Positions 36,901 to 53,131 of a stretch of 64,000 bases of DNA are shown piece by piece. This DNA comes from Blastomussa wellsi (taxonomy: Eukaryota > Cnidaria > Anthozoa > Scleractinia > Plerogyridae). The notes beneath the pieces are model-generated. The model ran no database searches, was not told the DNA's origin, and was given only the letters and a program-made list of their open reading frames with translations. Numbering within the stretch: position 1 is the stretch's first letter; each line of letters opens with the position of its first letter. The stretch spans positions 22,755,978-22,819,977 of the forward strand of contig OX393568.1 in the NCBI GenBank assembly GCA_947652115.1. The letters are read 5' to 3'. The position numbers were made by a program, and so were the translations under genes.

Positions 36901-39900
36901 TCGCTCATGCGCAGTAGCCATATATCCGGGATAAGAATGGCCCCTGTAAGACAGATAAGATAACCCTTTCAGTTCCATGTCCAAGACACTTCAAACTCTC
37001 CTTTTTAATAGAGCGTTTTCATATGAGAGGCTAGCGTCCTGAACTCCGGATCGGACGGTCCAGGTTCAAGCCCTGGCCGGGGCACTGCATTGTGTTCTTG
37101 GGCAAGACACTTTACTCTCATAGTGCCTGTCTCCACTCAGGTGTATAAATGGGTAGCGGCGAAATAATGTTGGGTGTAACCCTGCGATGGACTAGCATCC
37201 CATCCAGGGGGGAGTAGAAATACTTCTAGTCGCCTAATGAGCCCCAACCTTAACCTTTCATATGACGTCACGGCAGCCATATTAGTGTTCCAAAAACACA
37301 AAATGGCGGCCAAATTATAATATATTTTCTGTCGAGGTGAATAGAAGTCCCTTTTCCTATTAACCTACCTTGAACAGTGAAGGTAAACAGTGCGAACACA
37401 ACAATAAATGGAAGACATGCGCCTGTTTTAAGATAATTCCACAGAACAGTACACGATACAGGCCCCATCATTTCTTCTTCCTCAAACAGGTTTGTGCGGG
37501 TGCGGTACTTTTCGTGGATTTCTTCCTCGATGGCGAACTCCACTGTCTTATTACTGGGGCACTTTTTTTCTCGCTCACGTGATTCACCGGGAGAATGGAG
37601 CTTCACCGACCTGTACCCCATGACTTGTGACGTCACCTCGTTGATAATAGTCCCGGCGCGCATGGTCAGGATCTGGTCCGCTTGCTCCACGTACTGTAAC
37701 TGCCGGCTCACAAGGATCCGGATTCGCTTAGAGAGCAACCCGCATATGCACTTGCCAAACACCTGCTCGGCGACTCGAGCATCAACAGCGCTGAAGGGAT
37801 CGTCAAGGAGATAGATATCGGCGTCTGAGTAGGCTGCTCTAGCGATGCCTATACGAGCCTTCTGATCATCAGTTAAATTGACACCATTATTTCCCACCAC
37901 TGTCAGGTTACCCTCGGAAAGTTTGTCGATGTCCTTTTGCAAGTTGCACGCGTTAATGATCGCTTGATACCTGAACGGGTTAAACTGCTTACCAAACAAA
38001 ATGTTCTCGCGAAGCGTGTTAGAAAAAAGCCAGGGTATCTGAGGCACGTATGTAATCTTTCCCACACATGAAATATACCCTTCAGTCGGAGGGAGTTCTC
38101 CAAGAATAGCTGCCAGCAAAGAGGATTTCCCGCATCCCGTGGGACCGTTGATTAATGTTAGTTCTCTGGAGGCCGCCCTGAAGGTGATGTTTCTCAAGGC
38201 AACTGACTTATTCCCACCTCCCCAGTGACACGACACGTTCTCAAAGGTCACGTGGATATCATTGGAAGGGTTATCCGGGATATCAAGAGACTGCTGCTTG
38301 ATGAGCGCGGGCTCGTATTGTGGAACATTCTTTCCGACCTTGATGTCGTTCGAAATCTTCGTCAAGTCTTCGACAGAAAGGTACTCCGACATTTCGGTGT
38401 CGGTCAAATCTAAGAAAGAGCGGATCTTAGAGCGTGTTCTCTTCCTGCTGTAGGTGTCTTCGGATTGAACGGACTCTTCAAGTTCCAGAAATGTTTGTAA
38501 TCTGCCGAGTGATCCTGAAACGGCGCCGATGAAGTTTACACCAGCGGCGAACTTTGACGAGGCGGATAGTCGGATTGTCCGGATGAAGGCGAGCACCATG
38601 AAAATGTTATACGTGTTTAACTCAACACCTGTGATGATTAGGGTCGTCAGAGATATAAAACACGCCACAATGGAGCTCGTGTGAAGGAAGGTCGCAAATG
38701 TGGAGAGGATGGCACTCTTTTGGCGAACATACTGAAGCTCTTTCCTGCAACGGACCAAATATTAAATGAGAACTGCCGAAGCGATCTATTAAACTGTTTA
38801 ACTATTATTAAACAGATCTAAATTGTCAAAAAACTGAATTTTTTGACCGCCTTCATTTTTTCTTTTCATATTTTTAGATCTGTTTAAACATTTTATTAAT
38901 GGATTCAAAAGCCGTGGACGAAGATCCTGCTTGATTGCACGCTGGATCTCACAGGAGATCTAATCAGCCACACGTGAAAAATAAATGAACGATGATAAGT
39001 CAAACTACTGCACCGTTGAAACAAGGTGGTGTATTTTAAACAACATTTCGCCTTGCCAAAACCAGCCTTCTTCAGGTTTAGGTGTTCCTAAATTTTGAAC
39101 ATGAAATGTCAATATTATATTATGGTGGTGTCGCACCACCACTTTTACGGCGTAATCGTTTGGGATATTCCGGAATAAGAATATATTCCGGAATATATTC
39201 CGGCTATTCTGCTCCTGGGAGCAGAATAGCCGGAATGGAAATCCAGGTATCCCGGAATGAGAATAGCTCCCAAACAAACGCTTACTCGCATTATTCCAAT
39301 TATTCTTATTCCGGATTGATCCCAAACGAACGCGCCCTTACTTTAGAATCGTTACTTTTTTTGGTGATGATAACTCGTTAGCTCAGACATTCGTGTGCTT
39401 CGTTCTGCAACATGAGATTTATTTTAATTGTCCGCCGGCCCGGCAATATGGTTTCAGGAGAAACTCATTTTCTTAATCTAAATGAAAAGAACGGTTGATA
39501 GTACTGCCTTAGCTTAAATGCAGAATAATTTTCTTCTATTTTATCGCTATTTGTAATGTAATTTTACCTCCTTATGTCTTCTACTTTGTTTTTGTAAGGC
39601 CATTCCCACGTGTTCATCTTAATCGCGCGAATTCCACTCACAATATGCTTCATCATTCCCATTCTCCTCTCGGTCCAGCGCGCAATGCGCAGGCGCAGTT
39701 TCATGCACACATCCCACATACCAATGTAATAGGCCAGGAGAAAGATCAGGAAAATGATCCCGGACACAGCCTGGAATCCAATAAGGCGCCAAATCAGGAA
39801 CGTCACCGTGACAACCTCTACGAGCCCCTGCAGAATGTAGCCTACCTTCTGGAAGACCTGATCAAGGCGCTGTGCATCGTGGGTAACCAAAGCGATGATG

Positions 39901-40801
39901 TGGCCGGGTTGGACACGCGTGAGGTCTTTAAGACGCAATTTAAAAATCTGGAAGGTAAAATACATTTATAATTTTAAATCATGAGTTAATCATATGGAAA
40001 GCGCGAGATATGCACGTGAGACGTTCGGAAAAACGAAAAACTGGCACAAGATGTGTGCGAGAAGACGGAGGAAAGATGTTCATTTTAAGAGGCAAGTACT
40101 GCTTGCAATTGTATTTCGGATGAGGCTGTTTAGCTAATAAACTTATCTCTGGAAGCCTTTCGATCTTACGATCTTCCAATGCCTCTGGGTATTTCCGTAT
40201 ACGTATTTTCATATAAGTTTTACATAGCTTATACTTATTAACTTTTTAATGTCACCACCTTTTTGTAAACAACACCAATAGCGGCCGCCCTCCAGCGCAT
40301 GCCCATATACTCCACTTTGCTCTGACATTGATTCATAGCCAGTACACGAAACAACGCGCTACAGCAGAGCCCACCAGCAAAGGTAAACAACCAGCGGTCT
40401 TGTCGCATAGTCCCAGAATGCAGCAGGAGGGATAACAAAAGCCCAAGGAACAAAGGTTGTAAAATGTTACAAGCGACGCCAATAAACAGAGAAAGGCTCG
40501 CTAGTGCGTAGTCGCTCCACGGTAACACCTTAATCATCGCTCTGGACAGACGCGCCTTTCGTCCTCTGATGTGCGAGTTTCGTATTTCCTCGTGCCATGT
40601 TTGTTCCAATTTTTCTGTCAAGCCCTTAGATTTGTCTTCGTCGAGGAGCGGATATAAATCGCTGTGTTCCAGAAGTCTCCTGTTACCAATATTCATTATA
40701 GTATTCATCCAGGAGAAGAAAAGACGCGACAGAATTCCAGCGCGTTCTTTGGGGTTCTTCATGAACAGTGAATACTTCCATGCCTTATCGAACGACTGCA
40801 T
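33940..40801 (-). CDS. ABCC4-like full ABC transporter with altered ATPase motifs
   Basis: Multidrug-resistance-protein-type exporter, probably plasma membrane. Six exons join with matching phases into 1305 residues (human ABCC4 has 1325): 40801-40259, 39947-39568, 38744-37369, 36943-36369, 36021-35892 and 34853-33940. It has two transmembrane domains without the extra N-terminal TMD0. NBD1 has Walker A GPTGCGKSS (about 508), Q-loop YVPQIPW, Walker B IYLLDDP (about 618), but signature LTDDQ (about 598) in place of LSGGQ and SRQLQ in place of THQLQ at the H-loop. NBD2 has Walker A GRPGAGKSS (about 1101) and IVVIDEAS with the catalytic glutamate, but ITKEP replaces the Q-loop IPQEP and LGPSE replaces the second signature. 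His in TIPHRL is kept. The first donor (GTGGTG) is weak and was chosen by alignment. Minus-strand AATAAA lies near 33710. Family assignment is firm; substrate unknown. Confidence 0.85.
35054..35255. mobile_element. TTAA-flanked MITE in the last ABCC intron
   Basis: TTAA, then GCCCCGATCAAACGG at the left and CCGTTTGATCGGGGC, then TTAA, at the right. The interior repeats catgatagt / actatcatc in both orientations. Precise TTAA flanks point to a piggyBac-type non-autonomous element. Confidence 0.85.
37026..37248 (+). mobile_element. tRNA-derived SINE, copy B, in an ABCC intron
   Basis: Forward copy of the SINE family. It contains gaactccggatcggacggtc, a B box (ggttcaagcc), the conserved core gttcttgggcaagacacttt and the phrase gatggactagcatcccatcc. 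It lies between ABCC exons 3 and 4. Confidence 0.85.
39146..39341. mobile_element. Inverted-repeat MITE in an ABCC intron
   Basis: The left arm (cgtttgggatattccggaat) and the reversed right arm (cgtttgggatcaatccggaa) match well over about 40 bp. Inside is a second nested hairpin, ctattctgctcctggg / cccaggagcagaatag-like. Confidence 0.75.
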
Positions 40802-40879
40802 GTCTGTAGTTATTTCCTGTTTGTGTCGAAAAAATATTGAAACTTGTTCTTAGTCTGCACCAAAACAATTCATTTCTTA

Positions 40880-41310
40880 GTAGGCTGGGGGGATACTCCC
40901 ATATATGGGCTATTTAGGTATACTATGGGCAAAATAGGTATGCGCTGTCTATATAGGTGTGTGCCGCGGGATAGGGTATGGTTTTATTAGGTTCTCGATC
41001 TAAATAGGGTATCATTTTTTTTCCTTTTGCCATTTATCCTGGTGTGATCCTTAGATAGGGTATCGAAATTGTATCGTCTAAAATTGCAGTACGTAAACGG
41101 CAAGTGAAGCAAAAAAGAAAGGGTATATTTACACTGAACAATCCGTTAAGATTGACCTGTTCATACCTTTCTTAGTTTTCTTTTATTCCTAGAATAGGGT
41201 GTCATTTTTCGTGTTTCGGCTTTAAATAGGGTATCAAATTCCGTTTTCTCTATCCTTCCTATCCAATATGTAAGGTAATACCCCCTCCTGGGAACCACTG
41301 CTCGTTTAGA
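40880..41310. repeat. Dispersed repeat upstream of the ABCC coding start
   Basis: It begins ggctggggggatactcccat and ends accccctcctgggaacc, with repeated atagggtat motifs between. The facing GGGGGATACTCCC-like and TACCCCCTCC-like ends suggest an eroded inverted-repeat element. It lies inside the putative first ABCC intron. Confidence 0.45.
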
Positions 41311-41611
41311 CCACCCACCCCTCTCCTGTTTAATGATAATCTTAATCTAGGAGCGAAAAAGCTATGTACACGTTTGTGCACATTCAACAAAGGTGTCATT
41401 TTCATCCACTATGTTTCTTTGTAAATTTGCCATACAATAAAACTTTGGCATTCACCAAGTCTTGACAAACTAACTTTGGTAAAAATCTCATGCTAAGAAT
41501 CAATTCCCCTTCCCACTGGGAAGGGGCAAGATGTATGAAAATCGAACAGTGCTACACTAATTATTCAAAATGAAAAAAAGTTAAAAATTGACAAAATGTG
41601 TTTCTTTTTAC

Positions 41612-41756
41612 CTGATTTGGAAAGTTCTAATCAAACTTCAGATTCGTTCCTTGTACATTAACACCTCTACATTAGTGCTGGCTCTTTCTGACAAAAGGGT
41701 TTTCGTCGTCTGCGCCACGCCTTATGAGGTCGTCTGATTTCAGTTGGGGCTTTGGC
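41612..41756 (-). other. Possible 5' leader exon of the ABCC gene
   Basis: On the minus strand a strong acceptor (GTCTCTTTGCAG) is followed by 145 bases and a strong donor (AAATCAG|GTAAAAAG). An acceptor (ACAAACAG) lies at 40817, 15 bases before the ABCC start codon, so the exon could splice there as untranslated leader. It also opens with 29 sense codons (AKAPTEIRRPHKAW...) before a stop, so it could instead be the end of another gene. Confidence 0.35.
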
Positions 41757-43162
41757 CTGCAAAGAGACGAAGTCTTCTATCCTAGCTTATCAGGGTTATA
41801 TTTAACAGAATCATCCGATAGCACTGATTGATACTTACACTGTTCGTTAATCAAGACGCGGCTTGCTGTTGAGCGTGACCACTCCCCAAAACTCGACTGT
41901 TTACATGAAATGCCTTCAAGTGGTTAAAAGAAGAATTGTCATTTGTTGACAAAGATTACCTAATTACCTGTGAAGGCGTTTGATTTTCAAGAGAATCTGC
42001 ATCACGTTTTCACAGCTTTGATTTTGCGGGAAGATTCGAAACGATAACTAACAATTAAAGGCATCTGATTTCGTTTCATTTCCTCTATGTATCTAAAAAG
42101 CCTCATATTTTGCCTAGATGGACTGTTCTTTGAACGTTTTGATCTGTAAAACCATTGGAATATAATGGTTCAAATTGAAGAAATGAGAAAGTATTTCTTC
42201 GAAATGTGCATGTGATAGATGACGTCACTCAGGTGATAGCTATCAATGATATGCAGAAAAACATTCTAGCGAAAATTATCGAGCTTGTTTTCTCTAGAAA
42301 TTCTGCATAAAATTCTTTTGAAATCTAATTGTAAAATAAATCATTAAAATTCAACAATTATAGTTTCATATCAGTAATTTTCATTACGGACAAATTAATT
42401 TACACAAATGCATCAGAAAGCTCAAATCTTGTTATTCTTTGTCGCGTTTTGCATGTTTTAATTAGATACATTTCAGTTACTAAAAAAGGATTCCAGCAAC
42501 GAAGCCTAAAAAATTGAGGAAAAAATGCTAATATTTTCTCTTAACATATTGGAAGTTATATAGTTTTGCAGATATTTCAGCCTTCTGTGAACACATTAAT
42601 AGTGTGAATTTTACCATATGGTGACCTGCATGGTTTTATACTTTTAATTGTAAACCCTACTGTTAATACCTAGATATCAGTAAAAGTACGGCTTCCATGT
42701 CTGAACTGAATTTGTAGTTATGAAAATCACTTTTACTTACATTGAAGTAGACTCAGTTCTTGGGCTTAACTTTTTCTGCGTCCCGACGAATTACTCGTTG
42801 CTTCTCAAAAATCTTCGCGCATTTTAATAACAGGTCATTTGCATAAAACCCAAACCTCAGCATTGTTTTCATATGAAACTTTCATGAAATTGAAGTTTAT
42901 GATGTTTTGGATTTTTTACTGATGGAAGATAGCGCAATTTCATAAATAATAAAACGCTAGCGTGACTTGAAATATGAATATCTACTGCACGGGTAACTTC
43001 TTTGATTAGGGTGGTAAATTCCACGCTTATTAACTAGTTTGTTAATAAGTGACCATGAGTTCCTAACAATTTAGCCAGGAATTCGTTAGTGGATGCATAT
43101 TGCAACATTTAAAGAGGCAATCGCTGTCATGGGGATTCTTCTGCTTTTTAGTAAAAGTAAAG
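41757..43162. other. Upstream region of the ABCC gene
   Basis: About 1.4 kb of very AT-rich sequence without an exon or repeat that I recognise. The ABCC promoter is expected in or near it. Confidence 0.35.
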
Positions 43163-43443
43163 TCTGCATTCGGGCCTAGTGGCCCATCAGGCCGGAGCTT
43201 ATCCCGGTTTCTGTAGCATGAAGCGACAGAGAGTATTTCTACTTCCCCTGGATGGGATGCTAGTCCATCACAGGGCTACCCCCCAGCAGTAAATTCGCCG
43301 GTACCCATTTATACACCTGAGAGAGGCACTGTGAGAGTAAAGTGTCTTGCCCAAGAACCCAACGCAGTGCCCCGGCTAGAGGCTCGAACCCATACCGTCC
43401 GATCCGGAGTCCAGCACACTAACCATTAGGCCACTGAGCCTCC
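43163..43443 (-). mobile_element. tRNA-derived SINE, copy C (best preserved)
   Basis: Read on the minus strand it starts gggaggctcagtggcctaat, with a pol III A box (TGGCCTAATGG), then a B box (GGTTCGAGCC), the core gttcttgggcaagacacttt and the 3' region with gatggactagcatcccatcc. It is about 280 bp long. Copies A and B share all these blocks in the same order. Confidence 0.9.
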
Positions 43444-43767
43444 CACAGCTTTTTAGTATAACGGTACTGAAATTATTACCCATTTTCTAAACGGGCAAAA
43501 GATTGGGTTCAAAAGTTAAAGAGCATCCAAGCCGTAGTCAGTTTGTAAAATTTTAGCATGATTAGAGAATAGGGAAGCTAATGGTGGATCTTCAAAAATC
43601 CTGAAACAAGAGAGTACGCTTGTCCCCCCCCCCCCCCCCCAATCCATACAAAACTCTCTCAAATATATGTGTGAATGCTCTTTCCGGTGACATGCTTAAA
43701 GTTTTCGATTAAATATTAAATTGGTTTTAGATATTCATTCCCAGTTCCTTGCTCGGTTATAAAATGG

Positions 43768-43967
43768 NNNNNNNNNNNNNNNNNNNNNNNNNNNNNNNNN
43801 NNNNNNNNNNNNNNNNNNNNNNNNNNNNNNNNNNNNNNNNNNNNNNNNNNNNNNNNNNNNNNNNNNNNNNNNNNNNNNNNNNNNNNNNNNNNNNNNNNNN
43901 NNNNNNNNNNNNNNNNNNNNNNNNNNNNNNNNNNNNNNNNNNNNNNNNNNNNNNNNNNNNNNNNNNN
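43768..43967. other. 200-base assembly gap
   Basis: Exactly 200 N bases, a conventional scaffold-join size. A run of about 19 C residues lies about 130 bp before it. Open frames crossing the gap are meaningless. Confidence 0.99.
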
Positions 43968-44236
43968 GGGTTGATAAAACCAAATTATATTGTCAAACTT
44001 GAAAAAGTCAGCCTAGCCAAGTCGAGATCTAAAGCATTTGATAGTGTTAATTTCCTTTTCCAAGTAAATCTTCACGCCGTTTTAACGATTATTAGTCGGG
44101 AAAATCTTCCGTTTTGGAAGAATCCCTTCTGCGTGAAGGGGATTAGACTTGCGACCACCAAAAACATCTTGACCATTTCGGAATTGCACAGGGAACTGGG
44201 GCGAGTTTCACATTTCAACCAATCGATAAAATGACT

Positions 44237-44443
44237 CTATCACGTTAAGATTTGTCATTTGTCGAAGATTGATACTTTTAGGTCGAACAGAGACCAAGTT
44301 ATGGACTTTGAAACATAGTGCAAAATTAATTATTTACGGAGACGTTTGTATGGATTTTCAACCATGTTTGAAGGTCCACAACTTGGTCTCTGTTCGACCC
44401 AAAAGCATCAAACTTCGTCAAATGACAAATCTCAACGTGATAG
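44237..44443. mobile_element. 207-bp palindromic MITE upstream of FAM114A
   Basis: The arms run about 90 bp with few mismatches. ctatcacgttaagatttgtc opens and gacaaatctcaacgtgatag closes, and the inner arms ggtcgaacagagaccaagtt / aacttggtctctgttcgacc are exact. It lies about 260 bp before the FAM114A start. Confidence 0.85.
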
Positions 44444-44648
44444 GCAGACTAATATATTACAAGAGAAAAATAAATTGACAGTTTCTCCAAGGTTCAGGTC
44501 TGTGCAATGTGCCGTTCTCGAGTAAAGCTCAGTATTCGTGAATTTCCTCGCGGGTTTTTGCCGGTTGACTCGCGGGCTACTCGCGAGGGAAACAACAATA
44601 GTACCCAGTCCTTCCAGTCCTTCTTTACTCAGAAGAGTAGATGTGCTG

Positions 44649-44656
44649 TATATATA
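44649..44656 (+). promoter_or_regulatory. TATA-like element of FAM114A
   Basis: tatatata lies 50 bp upstream of the ATG at 44707, leaving room for a very short leader. It could be chance in AT-rich DNA. Confidence 0.35.
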
Positions 44657-44706
44657 TGGTTGGTTATTTTTCGTAGATTTTCTCACGCGGTGTTAGTGGA
44701 GAACAC

Positions 44707-50667
<5,961 letters not shown>

Positions 50668-50820
50668 AACGCAATTGTCAAATGAAATTCTTTATATAAT
50701 TTAAGAGCGTAGAAGAGACCTTTAACTTGGCAGTTTTTACCGTCAAATATCTCCAGTCTGTTTTTCGATAAAGTGAAAATAAGAAAGAGAGGAATTAGAC
50801 AGTAAAACAAAGGCTAGTTG

Positions 50821-51274
50821 TGCACCAGTCATGTGAAACCCCCGCCACGCCCCATTGGGGGATAACCGGGGCATTCACTTTTACTGTCTGTGAAATGCAG
50901 TGCAAGCCCCGCCTTGTGGGGAAAAAATTCGGAGTGAACTCCCCTGCCTTCTAAACATCACAGGACTTTTTCATACCACTGAAGTCAAGGTTAGTTATTT
51001 TCCCCTTCCTCTTCGTTTTCACTTCTTAGGCAAACATACCTTCTTCATCAGCCTCCATGTTTGGTATGAACATGCAACTTGTAGCCAGCCTTCTAAAAGA
51101 GGTCGCGAACCACGAGTGAAATCCCCACCAAACCCCCGCATTGTATAGCGAAGCCGTGAAAAAAGTTGCATTCCCCGACTACCCGGGAACCTAAAGCAAG
51201 TGAAAACCCCCGGTTTGTCTCGGGTATCCCCAAATGGGGGGAGAGGGGTGCGGGGGTTTCAAATGACTGGTGCA
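50821..51274. mobile_element. MITE in the FAM114A 3' untranslated region
   Basis: tgcaccagtcatgtgaaacc at the left and the reverse complement (ggtttcaaatgactggtgca) at the right enclose about 450 bp with repeated ccccgcc-type motifs. The only nearby AATAAA (51328-51333) follows it, so the element is probably transcribed. Confidence 0.75.
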
Positions 51275-51327
51275 TCATGTTATTTTATTAAATTTTATAT
51301 TACAGATTCAGGTACAGAAATGTGTTA

Positions 51328-51333
51328 AATAAA
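51328..51333 (+). terminator. Polyadenylation signal for FAM114A
   Basis: AATAAA about 660 bp after the stop codon. No earlier AATAAA is seen on the plus strand between 50668 and here. Confidence 0.5.
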
Positions 51334-53131
51334 GTAGTTTGCATGGTCATCTTCCTTGTTCTGTAACTGTTATTTTTATTCCCTTTTTTACCAACCAGGA
51401 AGGGAATCGAATTTGTTGTTTCTGTGGGTTGGGGAAAGCGCCGCTTCCAGGACATCAGTCCCAGCAACGTCGCCCAAAATGCAAGTTGAACGGCAACACC
51501 GTAAATACCCTTGCCGGTGGGGGGGGGGGGGGGTATAATAGTACCCTTGGGCGCTAATCCTAGCCTCTACACAAGAAAATGTAGCTGGGACGACAACAGG
51601 GCCATATAAGGTCATGTAACGATGTGTCTCAGACCCAATAGGACGCTGCGCGGCAACTGCCTCAGGTGTGCCTCTGGAGTATGGTACGCGTGGGATTGTG
51701 GGCTAGAACTCAAGCAGTGAGGCAGGCACTGCAACAGGCAATTTTAAGCGTGGATAACGCAATCAACGGGATAAATCACTATTCAGTGGAGAGCGTAATT
51801 TGTCAGTAGCCTCTCACGCATACGTCCTTTGGGCTTCGTCACGCGTTCCTTCCCCACGGACGTCTGCTGAATCGAACGACCACTTCCGAGGTAACTTTCC
51901 AGTTTTAGGACAACGAATCGGAGAATGTGATAGGCTAGCTGTCATGCAATGAGTCAATACTGATTGTTTTCTTTAATTGAATAAACGGCCTGTGAACGGA
52001 AGTGGACTGTCACTTCAGCAGACGTCCGTGGGGAAGGAACGTGTGACGAATCCCAAAGGACGTCTGCTTGGGAGGCTACCTTAACAGTTATCCACTGGAC
52101 AGAGTTAACCACCCTTCGAAAAACCGGGATCTTATCTCTGTCTCTTCACTGTCGATGGGCCAGGAAATTCTCAGAACGTTAGTTGTAACTTACAAGGTAA
52201 AGACAGAGTCATGACCAAGAGATTATATGAAGTTCCAAATGTTTTATTCTTCATTATATGGAGATCAGTGTACATTGAGAAACCATCAAGTATTGAAGAA
52301 TCGTTACAGTGAAGTTCATTTCTGAAATCGGAAAGCTTATTAAAATGTGCCCGACTGTAACCTGAAAAACAGGGACAAACAGAAAAAATGTACCTGTTTC
52401 TCAGAAGCGCACACAAAACTCGCGCGCTATATGCATGACTCGAACCGCGAAACTCGCTTTCCTCTCTTAGTGGAACACAACACTATACAAAATTAATAAC
52501 AATTCTATGAACTTTGCTTATAATAAAAACATCGCCATACATTTCCTTTCCACGGGATTGTCCAATAGTAAAATCACACTTCAACACATATTAAGAATTT
52601 CTTTATTTCCTCTGTTTCGAGGGATTGTACATCGGAGCAGCAAGGACACTGCTAGTAAACAAACCTCTTAGGTTTTCTGCCATCCTTGATAAGGCTAAAG
52701 GAACCACGCTCAAACTACCTTCATTCTCCCAACAAAAGTGTCGATTCGGATTAGAAATGATCGAAAGGCAGCAATCCCACTAGCGCTGCTAAATCTACTG
52801 AGGCGCGCAGGGAACGCTTGAAATGACAAAAACTATTGATCTAAGGGAGATCAGCGTTTCACTAAAGAATTTTCAGTTGTTTTCAAGGAAGAGGAACAAA
52901 CTGTCGATAGATACACATGTACAACGTATTTATATTATGCCAAAAAAAAATTAAAATTAATCGAGATCATGATCAACTTGACACAGGAATAAAATTATGC
53001 TTAACCGTCGGACGGACAAGGGAGGTTAATAAACAAAGGAATGATCCTATGTGTGATTTTCCGGACTGTGGCAGTTTGAACAGGCTGGTCGCGGACGGGA
53101 TACCAACACGGTGCCCGGTGCATAAGAGTGA
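51334..53131. other. Convergent intergenic region between FAM114A and PCF11
   Basis: It contains a poly-G run at about 51521-51532 and an inverted-repeat element (51807-52078). Minus-strand polyadenylation signals for PCF11 are read as TTTATT at 52602-52607 and TTTTATT near 52241. No coding exon was recognised. Confidence 0.5.
51807..52078. mobile_element. 272-bp inverted-repeat element
   Basis: The arms are about 65 bp: TAGCCTCTCACGCATACGTC at the left, reversed at the right end (ggacgtctgcttgggaggcta), with gttccttccccacggacgtc / gacgtccgtggggaaggaac inside. The TAGCC...GGCTA ends recall the TAGCCTGC family, but no target duplication is readable. Confidence 0.8.

Noticed and set aside
36340..36984. 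214-codon minus-strand frame overlapping ABCC exon 4
   Set aside because: It is a different frame of the same strand. The 36369-36943 frame has ABC transmembrane similarity and fitting splice phases.
43735..44234. Open frames spanning the N run
   Set aside because: They exist only because N codons are not read as stops.
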